Positions 8,412 to 15,888 of a DNA stretch of 45,570 bases are shown in pieces. The notes beneath the pieces are model-generated. The model worked only from the letters and a program-made list of their open reading frames with translations, was not told where the DNA came from and ran no database searches. The position numbers and the translations under genes were made by a program. The stretch lies in the NCBI GenBank assembly GCA_016191015.1, contig JACPPM010000016.1, forward strand, positions 1 to 45,570, read 5' to 3'. Position 1 is the first letter of the stretch; each line of letters starts with the position of its first letter. Source of the stretch: Acidobacteriota bacterium (lineage in GTDB: Bacteria; Acidobacteriota; CAIWXX01).

Positions 8412-8756
8412 TCATGACAACTTCAGGCCTTGGTAGATACATATGGAACCCATCACGAAAGCAAAGGCAGACCAAAGTTGGGCAGTCCGACGCCCGCGGG
8501 GCTTGCTCGTGCGTTCGCACAGCCACATCAGACCCTTCAATAGCCAGGAGGCATCTGACCGATAATAGCTGATCAGAAACATTGCGCTCCAAAAGTAGAA
8601 ATAGACACCGGTAACAATGGCGACGCGCACATCGGTGACAGGTCCAGCCTTGAAACCAACCAGCCATCCAAGCAACCAGAACAGGAGGGTGACGGCCCCG
8701 AGCAATACATCCAACCGCCAGTCGGGTCGCCTGGCACCACCCGATATTTCCTGCAT
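8412..8756 (-). CDS. Small membrane protein of unknown function, about 114 residues
   Basis: I choose the ATG at 8756 since GGGAGGAC lies 6 bases ahead of it; the longer open frame runs back into a dispersed repeat and is not credible. The product (MQEISGGARRPDWRLD...) has about three hydrophobic segments (roughly residues 13-33, 38-60 and 88-110) separated by a basic loop (CERTSKPRGRRTAQ), so it is likely an inner-membrane protein. No family recognised. The copy B1 repeat begins 17 bases upstream of the start, so its promoter either lies in the repeat or between the two. Confidence 0.6.
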   Translation of the reverse strand: MQEISGGARRPDWRLDVLLGAVTLLFWLLGWLVGFKAGPVTDVRVAIVTGVYFYFWSAMFLISYYRSDASWLLKGLMWLCERTSKPRGRRTAQLWSAFAFVMGSICIYQGLKLS

Positions 8757-8773
8757 CTTCGTCCTCCCGCCTA

Positions 8774-9008
8774 ACGCGGCGGAGCCGCAACCAAAAAGGT
8801 TGCGTCTCCACCGCGCGTGAGAGCGTCCGGCCCGCTTCGCGGGCCTGGAGCGTGGAGCGTGAGAGCGTTCTTCCGAGCCACCCTGATCGTCCGAGGCGAG
8901 CGCTCCGTTCCTGCATTCCTCTCCTCCTGCGTTCCTGAGAGGAGTTCGGAAGATCTTGCCCCCTCGAATTCTTGCCATTTCGTGTCAACACGCAACTTGT
9001 AAGACACT
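8774..9008 (+). repeat. Family B dispersed repeat, copy B1 (long form)
   Basis: Long copy of a repeat seen five times here. It holds three parts: (1) an 18-bp stem hairpin at 8776-8816 with an AAAAA loop and two mismatches; (2) a second hairpin GGCCCGC-TTC-GCGGGCC at 8829-8845; (3) a shared tail from GTGAGAGCGTTCTTCCGAGCC to CATTTCGTGTCAACACGCAACTTGTAAGACACT. Copy B2 shares parts 1 and 3, copy B4 parts 2 and 3, B3 and B5 only the end of part 3. The rest of the 8757-9201 gap shows no gene or recognisable site. Confidence 0.9.
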
Positions 9009-9201
9009 AACAGTCGGTCTCGCGAGCGCGCGGCGGCGCAGAGAGTATTGCGAGCGCCCGAGGACGCATCCTGCGAAGCGAGTCGTTCGTCGGCGCGGGG
9101 TCCATTGTACGCTCCTTCTGTGGTCGAGATGCCACGATTCGCGACCGGTATCCGAATTCAGCCAAAATCCTACGGTTCACGTCCTTGTCGAAGGAAACGA
9201 G

Positions 9202-9942
9202 TCAACGCATGCGGATTTGGACAGTGATCGTCGCCCACGCATCGACCGGCGCACCGTCTTTCGTTCCTGGCGTGAACCCCCATTTCAAAGCCGCCTCCTC
9301 AAAGCTCCTCACGAGTGGTTCGTCGACCGGACGGCAGTCCGCGCGTTGCACCTCCACTTTCTGCACAGTTCCCTCTGCGGAAACGAAGAGCCGCACCAGA
9401 TGCAGACCCGACCAGTGGTGCCCGTCTTGGGCAAGAGGCGGACGTTCGAAATTCGCGCGCTTCAGGAGCTGGGGATCTATCCGCCCGGCACCTTCGGTGG
9501 GAGCGAGCAACTTGGTAGGCGAGAATGCATGGGAGAGGTCGACCCATTCATAGGCAACCCGGTTTTCTTTCTTTTCGCATGAATGCACCAAAACCAGCCG
9601 CCGCTCGGAATGTTTCTCGACGTTTCTGATCGGACCCAGCTCTTCGAATATCTTCTTCACGCGACCGTCCGCACAGCGCAAGGCGAAGACCCAGGACCAT
9701 CCAGATTCTCCGCCGGCGTACGCATCCGCAAGAAAGATCACGCGAAGCCGAACCGATGGCTCCGGTTCAATCACGAAGTCCTGGAACACCCGTCCACAGG
9801 ACCGCTCCGACGCCTGAATGAGCGACCCGATCTCGACCTTCGCAATATAGGTACAATTCTCAGCCCCGCCACCGGCGCGGCCATACAGTACGAGCATGAT
9901 GAGGACGGCGAGAGACCGGCGTCCGTCTATCCGGCTCCTCAT
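9202..9942 (-). CDS. Secreted or periplasmic protein with a TonB C-terminal-like domain
   Basis: Start at the ATG at 9942 is preferred since it gives a signal peptide (RSRIDGRRSLAVLIMLVLYG, then AGGGAENC), with the frame open 18 codons further upstream. About 246 residues. Residues about 155-246 resemble the TonB C-terminal fold: a conserved-looking HLVRLFVSAEGTVQKVEVQ strand pair, then a helix with FEEAALKWGFTPG and the closing strand VDAWATITVQIRMR. Unlike a real TonB there is no Pro-rich linker and the N-terminus looks like a cleavable signal. A lipoprotein-type Cys is not in a clear lipobox. It probably acts in the periplasm; no ExbB/D genes are adjacent. Function unknown. Confidence 0.7.
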   Translation of the reverse strand: MRSRIDGRRSLAVLIMLVLYGRAGGGAENCTYIAKVEIGSLIQASERSCGRVFQDFVIEPEPSVRLRVIFLADAYAGGESGWSWVFALRCADGRVKKIFEELGPIRNVEKHSERRLVLVHSCEKKENRVAYEWVDLSHAFSPTKLLAPTEGAGRIDPQLLKRANFERPPLAQDGHHWSGLHLVRLFVSAEGTVQKVEVQRADCRPVDEPLVRSFEEAALKWGFTPGTKDGAPVDAWATITVQIRMR

Positions 9943-10029
9943 GGATGGATGGAGTGAATTCGGCCTCGCAAAGCCATAGTCGAGCGGCATCGCCAAGGCG
10001 CCGAGCGACTGGCTGCATGGTGCATCGCG

Positions 10030-10407
10030 TCACTGACTCTTTTCTTGCCCGGCAGAGTACTCCGCGATGACTTCTATTGATCCCACGATATTGTTGTTGA
10101 GCTCGGGGAGCTGATCTGCGGGTATCCAGTACTCGATGTGGCGAGCACCACCCACCGTCTGAGCTTCGAACCTGTTCAGGAAGGTGCGGCGCACGCTGAA
10201 CTTTGTCACGTATCCCCGATGGTCCGAGGTCTGTTTGACATTCCAATCGCGGGCAATCTGCACAGCATAGTCTTCGGTCAGAACGGGATAGAATATCGGC
10301 TGGCCCGGTAAGCGCGGCGGGAATGCGGCATAGCCCGACGCACGAATGAGGTCGAGCTCTCTCGTGCCCATTGGCCTGTAGAGAACAGTGCATTCGGAGC
10401 TGCTCAA
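10030..10407 (-). CDS. Short protein of the group annotated ADP-ribosylation/crystallin J1
   Basis: About 125 residues if translation begins at the TTG at 10407, which follows AGAGGGAG at good spacing and retains the conserved-looking N-terminus (TVLYRPMGTRELDLI); the first ATG, 14 codons later, would cut into it. The body reads FPPRLPGQPIFYPVLTEDYA, ARDWNVK, GYVTKFSVR, RFEAQTVGG and HIEYWIPADQLPELNNNIVG, a pattern I recall from small bacterial proteins given that label. No catalytic role is established to my knowledge. It follows the YcxB-like gene on the same strand (84 bases apart). Confidence 0.75.
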   Translation of the reverse strand: MSSSECTVLYRPMGTRELDLIRASGYAAFPPRLPGQPIFYPVLTEDYAVQIARDWNVKQTSDHRGYVTKFSVRRTFLNRFEAQTVGGARHIEYWIPADQLPELNNNIVGSIEVIAEYSAGQEKSQ

Positions 10408-10490
10408 GACTCCCTCTGAGCGAAAGAACGCCTGTGGTGCGTCATCCAAAACCGGCCCGCTCCGCCGCCGGAAGCGCGGGGAACGGCTGG

Positions 10491-10973
10491 TCAGGCCGAG
10501 ACTGTCGAGATACCATGCGAGATAATGGCTCGAAGCTCGGCGGCTCGGTCGCCGACCACGGCCTTTGGAATGAAATAGGCCGTCTGGGTGGAGAGGAAGA
10601 ACAGGAAGTAGCGGGGCGTCTCGACGACTCTGTGGAGCGCGGACCACTTGAGGTGAACGTCGAAGGCCGGAGCCGCGATGGCCAAGCCGGCCTCGTCGAC
10701 GGCGTAGCGATGAAGCCCCTCGATGGTGCGGTTCTTCCTTCGGCTGAGCCAGACGTTGAACGCGAGAACATTGGGCGTGAAGGCGAAGCACAGGAACAGG
10801 ACGAGGATGTGGATTGGCGACACAGAGCCGGCCCGGCGATAGGCGAGCACGGTCGCGACGAGCCCAGCGAGCGGGAACGCGGGCATCAGGAGAAGTTGGA
10901 GGGGCGAGCGCAACATCACGGCGAATGATGCCTGGTATTGGTCGGCGAAGGACGGCCGGAATTCAAATATCAT
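10491..10973 (-). CDS. YcxB-like membrane protein
   Basis: 160 residues. Two hydrophobic segments at about 22-43 and 52-72 are followed by a soluble C-terminal domain resembling the YcxB-like domain: a basic segment (WLSRRKNRTIEG), then GLAIAAPAFDVHLKWSALHRV, the strand FLFFLSTQTAYFIPKAVVG and a helix. The family is membrane-anchored and of unknown function. ATG start at 10973; just upstream on this strand is a short open stretch with a hydrophobic beginning that stops at TGA overlapping this start, but it has no usable start codon. The TTG-started gene at 10030-10407 follows. Confidence 0.75.
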   Translation of the reverse strand: MIFEFRPSFADQYQASFAVMLRSPLQLLLMPAFPLAGLVATVLAYRRAGSVSPIHILVLFLCFAFTPNVLAFNVWLSRRKNRTIEGLHRYAVDEAGLAIAAPAFDVHLKWSALHRVVETPRYFLFFLSTQTAYFIPKAVVGDRAAELRAIISHGISTVSA

Positions 10974-11388
10974 GAGCCGTAACCTTTGGCTCGGCGAAGT
11001 CGGCTTCGGCGGCGAGCGAAACTATTCCTTCCATGCGGTGGGACAGGGATTTCGCTCCAGGCCGAAACATGGAAGAAGCACAGCCAGAGTGCTCCCGCCA
11101 GCAGCGATACGAGGATGGATCATGACTTGCAGTTTAGATGTCTATCCTCTGTTTTGCAAGGCTGGCGCGATCCCCGAATCGGCGCGTACGGACTTCAATC
11201 CGCGGACGCTGGCATCAGGTGCTCGTTCTCGGTTTCGAACATTTGTGCGACCTCTCGGATTGGGCGGCGGATCGGGAACACCGATGGGCGAATGGCGAGA
11301 AATCGCGCGATCATCACCGCGTGCTGCCTGCGCCCCACACCTCTCTCCCGTGATAGAATATGGCGCAGTTCATGCGGAGGACGATTGG
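10974..11388. other. Gene-free gap between divergent genes
   Basis: Lies between the YcxB-like gene (reading left) and the hybrid kinase (reading right), so promoters for both are expected here. The + strand frame of the kinase is open through it, but composition and lack of similarity to GAF domains argue that it is not translated. I see no convincing -35/-10 pair, repeat or RNA. Confidence 0.5.
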
Positions 11389-14355
11389 ATGACGCGGGGC
11401 GAGGAGCTCCTCGGGAGCCTGCTCGAGGCGGCGCGGCGCGTCATTCCGCGAGCTCGACGGGGAGCAGTATTGCGGGCTGGTAGGGAAGCCGGGGGCACCC
11501 TGACGGTCGTCTCGCATTTCGGCTACGAGAATCGGGACGTCGTTCTGAGCACATTCCCGGTGAGTGGCGGAGACGTGATCCGTGCGATTCGGGAGCGCCG
11601 TGCGCAGGTGATTGCGGAGGCACCGGAGAGCGGCGAGAGCGCGGCGGCGATGATCATGCCGCTGGTGGACGGGGATGTTGTCGTGGGGGCACTGCTCCTG
11701 GTCTCGGTGGTTGACACGCCGCGGGTGGGTCAGGAAGCGTCCGAGGCACTCTCGGCTCTGGCGCGAGCCGCTGCGATCGCGGTCAATGAATGTGCGCGGT
11801 TGGAAGCTGAGGCGCGCCACACCGCTCGCCTGACGCTCGTCCGTGAGGTGGGGAAGCGATTGTCGTCGATCCTGAGCCTGGAAGAGGTCCTTCAGCAGAT
11901 CGCCACCGCCCTGGTGGAGACATTCGGTTACTATCATGCCTCGATCTTTCTGGCGGATATTCCGGCGGGTGAGATCATATTGCGCGCGAAGGCGGGGCGT
12001 GCTGCCGAGCCGATCGGGCTGCGCCTGAAGATCGCGGAGCATGGAATTACGGCTGCAGCGGCGGCATCGGGTGAGACGCTGCTGGCCAACGACGTCTCTC
12101 GGGAACCTCGCTACAGACAGGTCGAGTCGTTGAATGAGACCGCGTCGGAGCTGGCCGTTCCGATCAAGGCACGCGGCCGCGTCGTCGGCGTCATCGACGT
12201 GCAAAGTGTCCAGCGCGACGCGTTCGAGGAGGAGGATGTTACGACGATCGAGGATCTGGCCGACCAGACCGCCTCCACGATCGAGAACGCGGGATTGTAC
12301 GAAGAGGCGCAGCAGCAGACGAAAGATCTGATTTCGCTCTACGAAGCGGGACAACTCTTTTCGTCGACCCTCGACCACGAGGAGGTTTTGCAGGAGATCA
12401 CGAGGAGGTGTGTGGAGGCGCTGGATGTCGACACCGTCCTCCTGCGGCTGGTCGAGGCGGACTGCTTGCAAGTGCGGGGGAGTTGCTATCGCGATTCAGG
12501 CGAGAAGGAAGAGGTGGAACGGCTGCTCCGCGAGACGCCGATCCGTGTCGGGGAGGGTATTGCGGGGAAGGTCGCACAGACGGGGGAGGCGGCCGTATCC
12601 GGGAGCACGCCCGGGGCATCGGCCACTCTGCCGGCCTTTGTGGACTACCTGGAGAAACGGAGGTGGCTGGTGGTCCCCTTGAAGGTGAGGGAGCGGATCA
12701 TCGGCGTGCTGACCTTTATTGCGCGGAACGCCCCGCTGTCCTTCTCCCAGCGGCAGCTCACTCTTGCTCGAGGCATCGCCAATCAAGCGGCAATCGCGAT
12801 CGAGAACGCGCGACTCTTCCAGGAGGCACGGAGTACGAACGCGGCGCTGCGGGAGTCGGAGGAGCGATTTCGCACACTGTTCCACGGGGTGCCAGTTGGC
12901 CTGTATCGCAGCACGCCGGACGGGGACGTCCTGGAGGCCAATCTGGCGCTCGTGCAGATGCTCGGCTATCCTGACGTCCAGACGCTGCAGGCGGCGAAGG
13001 CGGGTTCGTTCTACACGACGCACCAGGATCGCGACGCGTGGCGGGCCGTTGTGGATACGTCGACTGCCCCGTCCAGGACAGTCGTCAGGTTGCGACGGCG
13101 GGACGGGACCGCGATCTGGGCTCACGACGACGCGCGAGCGGTGTGTGATGAGAATGGGCGAGTGCTGTACTACGAAGGGAGCCTGCAGGATATCACCGAG
13201 CAGAAGGCTCTCGAAGAGCAGCTCCGCCATTCGCAGAAGATGGAAGCGGTCGGGCGCCTCGCCGGCGGCGTTGCGCATGACTTCAATAACATCCTCACGA
13301 CGATCCGTGGATATGTCGAGCTGACTCTCAGAGGTCTCAAGCCCGAGGATCCGCTCGGTGCCAGGCTGAAGGTGATCGAGCGGGAGGCCGGACGGGCATC
13401 GACGCTCACCCGCCAGCTCCTCACCTTCGGCCGGCGGCAACCCCTCGAGCTGACGGTGATCGACCTCAACGAGACGGTCCTCAACCTCAGCAAGCTCCTG
13501 GAGAAGACGCTCGGTGAGGCGATCAGGCTCCGGACTCTGGCGCCGGGCGCATTCTCGATGTATATCATGGCAGACGGGTCGGCGATCCAGCAGATGATTC
13601 TCAATCTCTGCCTCAACGCTCGTGATGCCATGCCGGCAGGCGGAGAGCTCACGCTGAGCACCCGCGCTGTCATCTTCGATCCGGCGTTCGTGGCCCTTCA
13701 TCCGTGGGCGGAATGCGGCCACTATGTCGTCCTCTCCGTCGCAGACACGGGCGTCGGGATGGACAAGCAGACCCAGGAACGAGCGTTTGAGCCATTCTTT
13801 ACGACGAAAGAGAGGGGGACGGGACTGGGGCTTTCCATGGTCTACGCTCTCGTCCGGCAGCACCGGGGGTTCATCCATCTTGCCAGTGAACCGGGATCGG
13901 GGACGACCTTCGAGATCTATCTGCCGCGCATCCTAGAGAAACCGGCGCCCCAGGAAACACAGACGTCTCGCGGTCCGCTTGCCCGCAGGTCGGAGGCGAT
14001 TCTCGTCGCGGAGGACGAAGAGGCGGTCAGGGAGCTGCTCCAGTCCATTCTCGAAGAGCGTGGATACACGGTGCTCGTGGCCAGCAACGGGAAGGACGCC
14101 CTCCGCGTGTTTGACTCGGCAAACGTCGCGGTGCAGCTGGCCCTCCTGGATATGGTCATGCCGGAAATGGGCGGGATTGAGGTGTGCAAAGAGCTCCAGC
14201 GGCGGCAGCCTGGCCTGAAGTACCTTTTCATGTCGGGATACAGCCTGGATGGCGCCAGGGGCCAGTTCCTGCGTGACTCCCGGGCGGAGTTCATCAAGAA
14301 GCCCTTCAGCTCGGCAGAAATATCCCTTAAGGTTCGCCAGGTTCTCGATAGCTAA
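11389..14355 (+). CDS. Hybrid sensor histidine kinase: GAF-GAF-GAF-PAS-HisKA-HATPase-receiver
   Basis: Start at ATG 11389 after a strong GCGGAGGA; 988 residues. Three GAF-like domains lie at about 5-135, 150-308 and 312-480, each preceded by a helical linker (REVGKRLSSILSLEEVLQQI; YEAGQLFSSTLDHEEVLQEI). A PAS domain follows at about 490-610 (SEERFRTLFHGVPVGLYRS). HisKA carries AGGVAHDFNN with phospho-acceptor His630. HATPase_c motifs are LNARDAMP, ADTGVGMD, FEPFFTTK and GTGLGLSM. A C-terminal receiver (about 870-988) has acidic EDEE, phospho-acceptor Asp921 in LLDMVMPEM and the KKPF lysine. No transmembrane segment, so a cytosolic sensor. No response-regulator gene is adjacent; phosphotransfer to its own receiver or to a remote partner is inferred. 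Signal unknown. Confidence 0.95.
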   Translation: MTRGEELLGSLLEAARRVIPRARRGAVLRAGREAGGTLTVVSHFGYENRDVVLSTFPVSGGDVIRAIRERRAQVIAEAPESGESAAAMIMPLVDGDVVVGALLLVSVVDTPRVGQEASEALSALARAAAIAVNECARLEAEARHTARLTLVREVGKRLSSILSLEEVLQQIATALVETFGYYHASIFLADIPAGEIILRAKAGRAAEPIGLRLKIAEHGITAAAAASGETLLANDVSREPRYRQVESLNETASELAVPIKARGRVVGVIDVQSVQRDAFEEEDVTTIEDLADQTASTIENAGLYEEAQQQTKDLISLYEAGQLFSSTLDHEEVLQEITRRCVEALDVDTVLLRLVEADCLQVRGSCYRDSGEKEEVERLLRETPIRVGEGIAGKVAQTGEAAVSGSTPGASATLPAFVDYLEKRRWLVVPLKVRERIIGVLTFIARNAPLSFSQRQLTLARGIANQAAIAIENARLFQEARSTNAALRESEERFRTLFHGVPVGLYRSTPDGDVLEANLALVQMLGYPDVQTLQAAKAGSFYTTHQDRDAWRAVVDTSTAPSRTVVRLRRRDGTAIWAHDDARAVCDENGRVLYYEGSLQDITEQKALEEQLRHSQKMEAVGRLAGGVAHDFNNILTTIRGYVELTLRGLKPEDPLGARLKVIEREAGRASTLTRQLLTFGRRQPLELTVIDLNETVLNLSKLLEKTLGEAIRLRTLAPGAFSMYIMADGSAIQQMILNLCLNARDAMPAGGELTLSTRAVIFDPAFVALHPWAECGHYVVLSVADTGVGMDKQTQERAFEPFFTTKERGTGLGLSMVYALVRQHRGFIHLASEPGSGTTFEIYLPRILEKPAPQETQTSRGPLARRSEAILVAEDEEAVRELLQSILEERGYTVLVASNGKDALRVFDSANVAVQLALLDMVMPEMGGIEVCKELQRRQPGLKYLFMSGYSLDGARGQFLRDSRAEFIKKPFSSAEISLKVRQVLDS

Positions 14356-14539
14356 CGGGGTTCATTGCGCGGCTCCGCACTGACGAAGGATTCCTGGCGC
14401 CCGCACCCACCCTGGACGCAGACGGCGAGATTCACGCTATCGAAAGCAACTCTTCGCGCCAATACATCTGCGCCTGCGTCAACGGCTTCGTGGCGAGTAC
14501 CCCTGGCCGCATGGCGGCAGGAGTGAGCCGCCCAGCGAC

Positions 14540-15289
14540 CTACTCGCAGGACCGCTCGATGATGATCACCTCTCTGTGGCGCCGGCGACCCGTCGAATCG
14601 CCGAGCTCGTCGGGACTCTCTTCGGCTCCGGAGGCATTGGCGCTGGCAGTCCATGTGCCTGACTGGGTCAGCGAGGGACAAAACGGACCGAGATAGAGGT
14701 TGGTGAATCTGTATGTGCCTGTCGCTGCCGTCGTCGATGTGAACTCGCCGGTGAAGCCGAAGTTCCCTCCCGAGTAGCTGAACTTGTTTCCGGAGATCGA
14801 ACCGGTTCCTGTCACCGATATCGTCGTGGTACCGGTGCAGCCGCCGACCTTGAAATCGGTCTTGAGGGTGAAGTTGTTCCACTTGGTACTGTTGGATGTG
14901 ACATTGAACGACATCGGCTGGTTGCGGCTGGTCGTCCCTTTCCATTTCCCGCCTTTCGGCTTGTTGTCGCAGAAGATCTTGATCAGGCTGGCGGCGCTAC
15001 TCTTGAGCGTGAGAACACCACCGATGGGCTTCGCGATGACACGCTGTCCGGGATTGAGTATGACCGTCTGATTCACAACCGGACCATCATCTTCGACGGC
15101 CCACTCGCCTGCCTCGTCGATGCACTCGACCTTGATGACAGTAGCGGAATTCGTGAGCACTGACAGCACGCCACTCCCGGGCTTCACGGTGAGCCAGTCC
15201 CCAGGATTGAGACTCACGGTGGTGGCAGCGCTGAGAGTGAATGATGAAGCCACGGTCAGGACCAGTGGCAGAAGTAGTCGTCGGATCAT
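14540..15289 (-). CDS. Secreted hypothetical protein with an internal duplication
   Basis: 249 residues with an obvious signal peptide (RRLLLPLVLTVASSFTLSAA) and an excellent GGAGGAGGTGACC before the ATG. The mature N-terminus holds two similar units: VSLNPGDWLTVKPGSGVLSV...VIKVECIDEAGEW (about 25-64) and VILNPGQRVIAKPIGGVLTL...LIKIFCDNKPKGGKW (about 76-115). The middle and end are rich in Thr, Ser, Gly and Asn in beta-type alternation (TTTISVTGTGSISGNKFSYS), as in secreted or surface beta-sandwich proteins. The last 25 residues (STGRRRHREVIIIERSCE) differ in style and might come from a frame change near the end. No family recognised. Confidence 0.75.
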   Translation of the reverse strand: MIRRLLLPLVLTVASSFTLSAATTVSLNPGDWLTVKPGSGVLSVLTNSATVIKVECIDEAGEWAVEDDGPVVNQTVILNPGQRVIAKPIGGVLTLKSSAASLIKIFCDNKPKGGKWKGTTSRNQPMSFNVTSNSTKWNNFTLKTDFKVGGCTGTTTISVTGTGSISGNKFSYSGGNFGFTGEFTSTTAATGTYRFTNLYLGPFCPSLTQSGTWTASANASGAEESPDELGDSTGRRRHREVIIIERSCE

Positions 15290-15424
15290 TGGTCACCTCC
15301 TCCGTCTAATATAAGACCGCCGACGCCGAGATGCACGGCAATGCATGAGCACCCAGATCCGGCGAAAAGGGGGCATCTGCTTCGTCGTCTTCGTCGCGGC
15401 GGTGCTCACATGCAAGGGCGAGAT

Positions 15425-15535
15425 ACTGGTAGAGACTCCACAGCGATCGGTGCAGCCCTGGTTTCACAGCTGGACATTGTTCCTCTCGGCAGTCTCTACC
15501 AGTCTCTACGAATCTCCACCAGTCTCTACGAGATT
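15425..15535. repeat. Cluster of AGTCTCTAC-type short repeats in both orientations
   Basis: ACTGGTAGAGACT near 15427-15440 is the exact inverse of AGTCTCTACCAGT near 15491-15503. Further direct copies of CAGTCTCTAC or AATCTCCAC follow to 15535, spaced about 10-12 bases. The cluster directly precedes repeat copy B2. It has no coding potential I can support. Confidence 0.7.
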
Positions 15536-15551
15536 GGGGCACCTACCCCCC

Positions 15552-15746
15552 AACGCGGCGGAGCCGCAACCAAAAAGGTTGCGTCTCCGCCGCGCGTGAG
15601 AGCGTTCTTCCGAGCCACCTCGATCGGCGGAGACGACCGCTCCGTTCCTGCATTCCTCCCCTCCTGCTTTCCTGAGAGGAGTTCGGAAGATCTAGCCGCC
15701 TCAAATTTCTTGCCTTTTTGCGTCAACACTCAACTTCCTAGACACT
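15552..15746 (+). repeat. Family B dispersed repeat, copy B2
   Basis: Starts with an 18-bp stem at 15554-15594 (loop AAAAA, one mismatch), then the shared tail GTGAGAGCGTTCTTCCGAGCC...TCAACACTCAACTTCCTAGACACT. It lacks the second hairpin seen in B1 and B4. The whole 15290-15888 gap consists of the short-repeat cluster, this copy and about 140 bases in which I see nothing. Confidence 0.9.
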
Positions 15747-15888
15747 ACTCGCCGGCCTGGGCTTTCAAGGAGTTATGGCCTTGTCGCCGGGCTATGGGTG
15801 AAGGTGAGATCCTGGCGTTCGGGAACTTGGAGGGGGCACGATCGGAGTGGGCTCGGCGCACCGCATTCCCGGCGCCCGCGACTCGGCC

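Noticed and set aside
8774-8820. CCTAACGCGG...GGTTGCG start of repeat B1 as an integron attC site next to small unknown genes
   Set aside because: The matching GTTAGGC-type second half is missing, copy B2 does not keep the CCTAAC bases, and no integrase is present in the window.
10976-11119. Short - strand open frame (hydrophobic start, about 45 residues) just ahead of the YcxB-like gene
   Set aside because: It ends at a TGA overlapping the next ATG, but no ATG, GTG or TTG opens it after the preceding in-frame stop.
10972-11388. N-terminal 139-residue extension of the histidine kinase
   Set aside because: No similarity to a sensor domain, unfavourable composition, and a strong ribosome site precedes the ATG at 11389.
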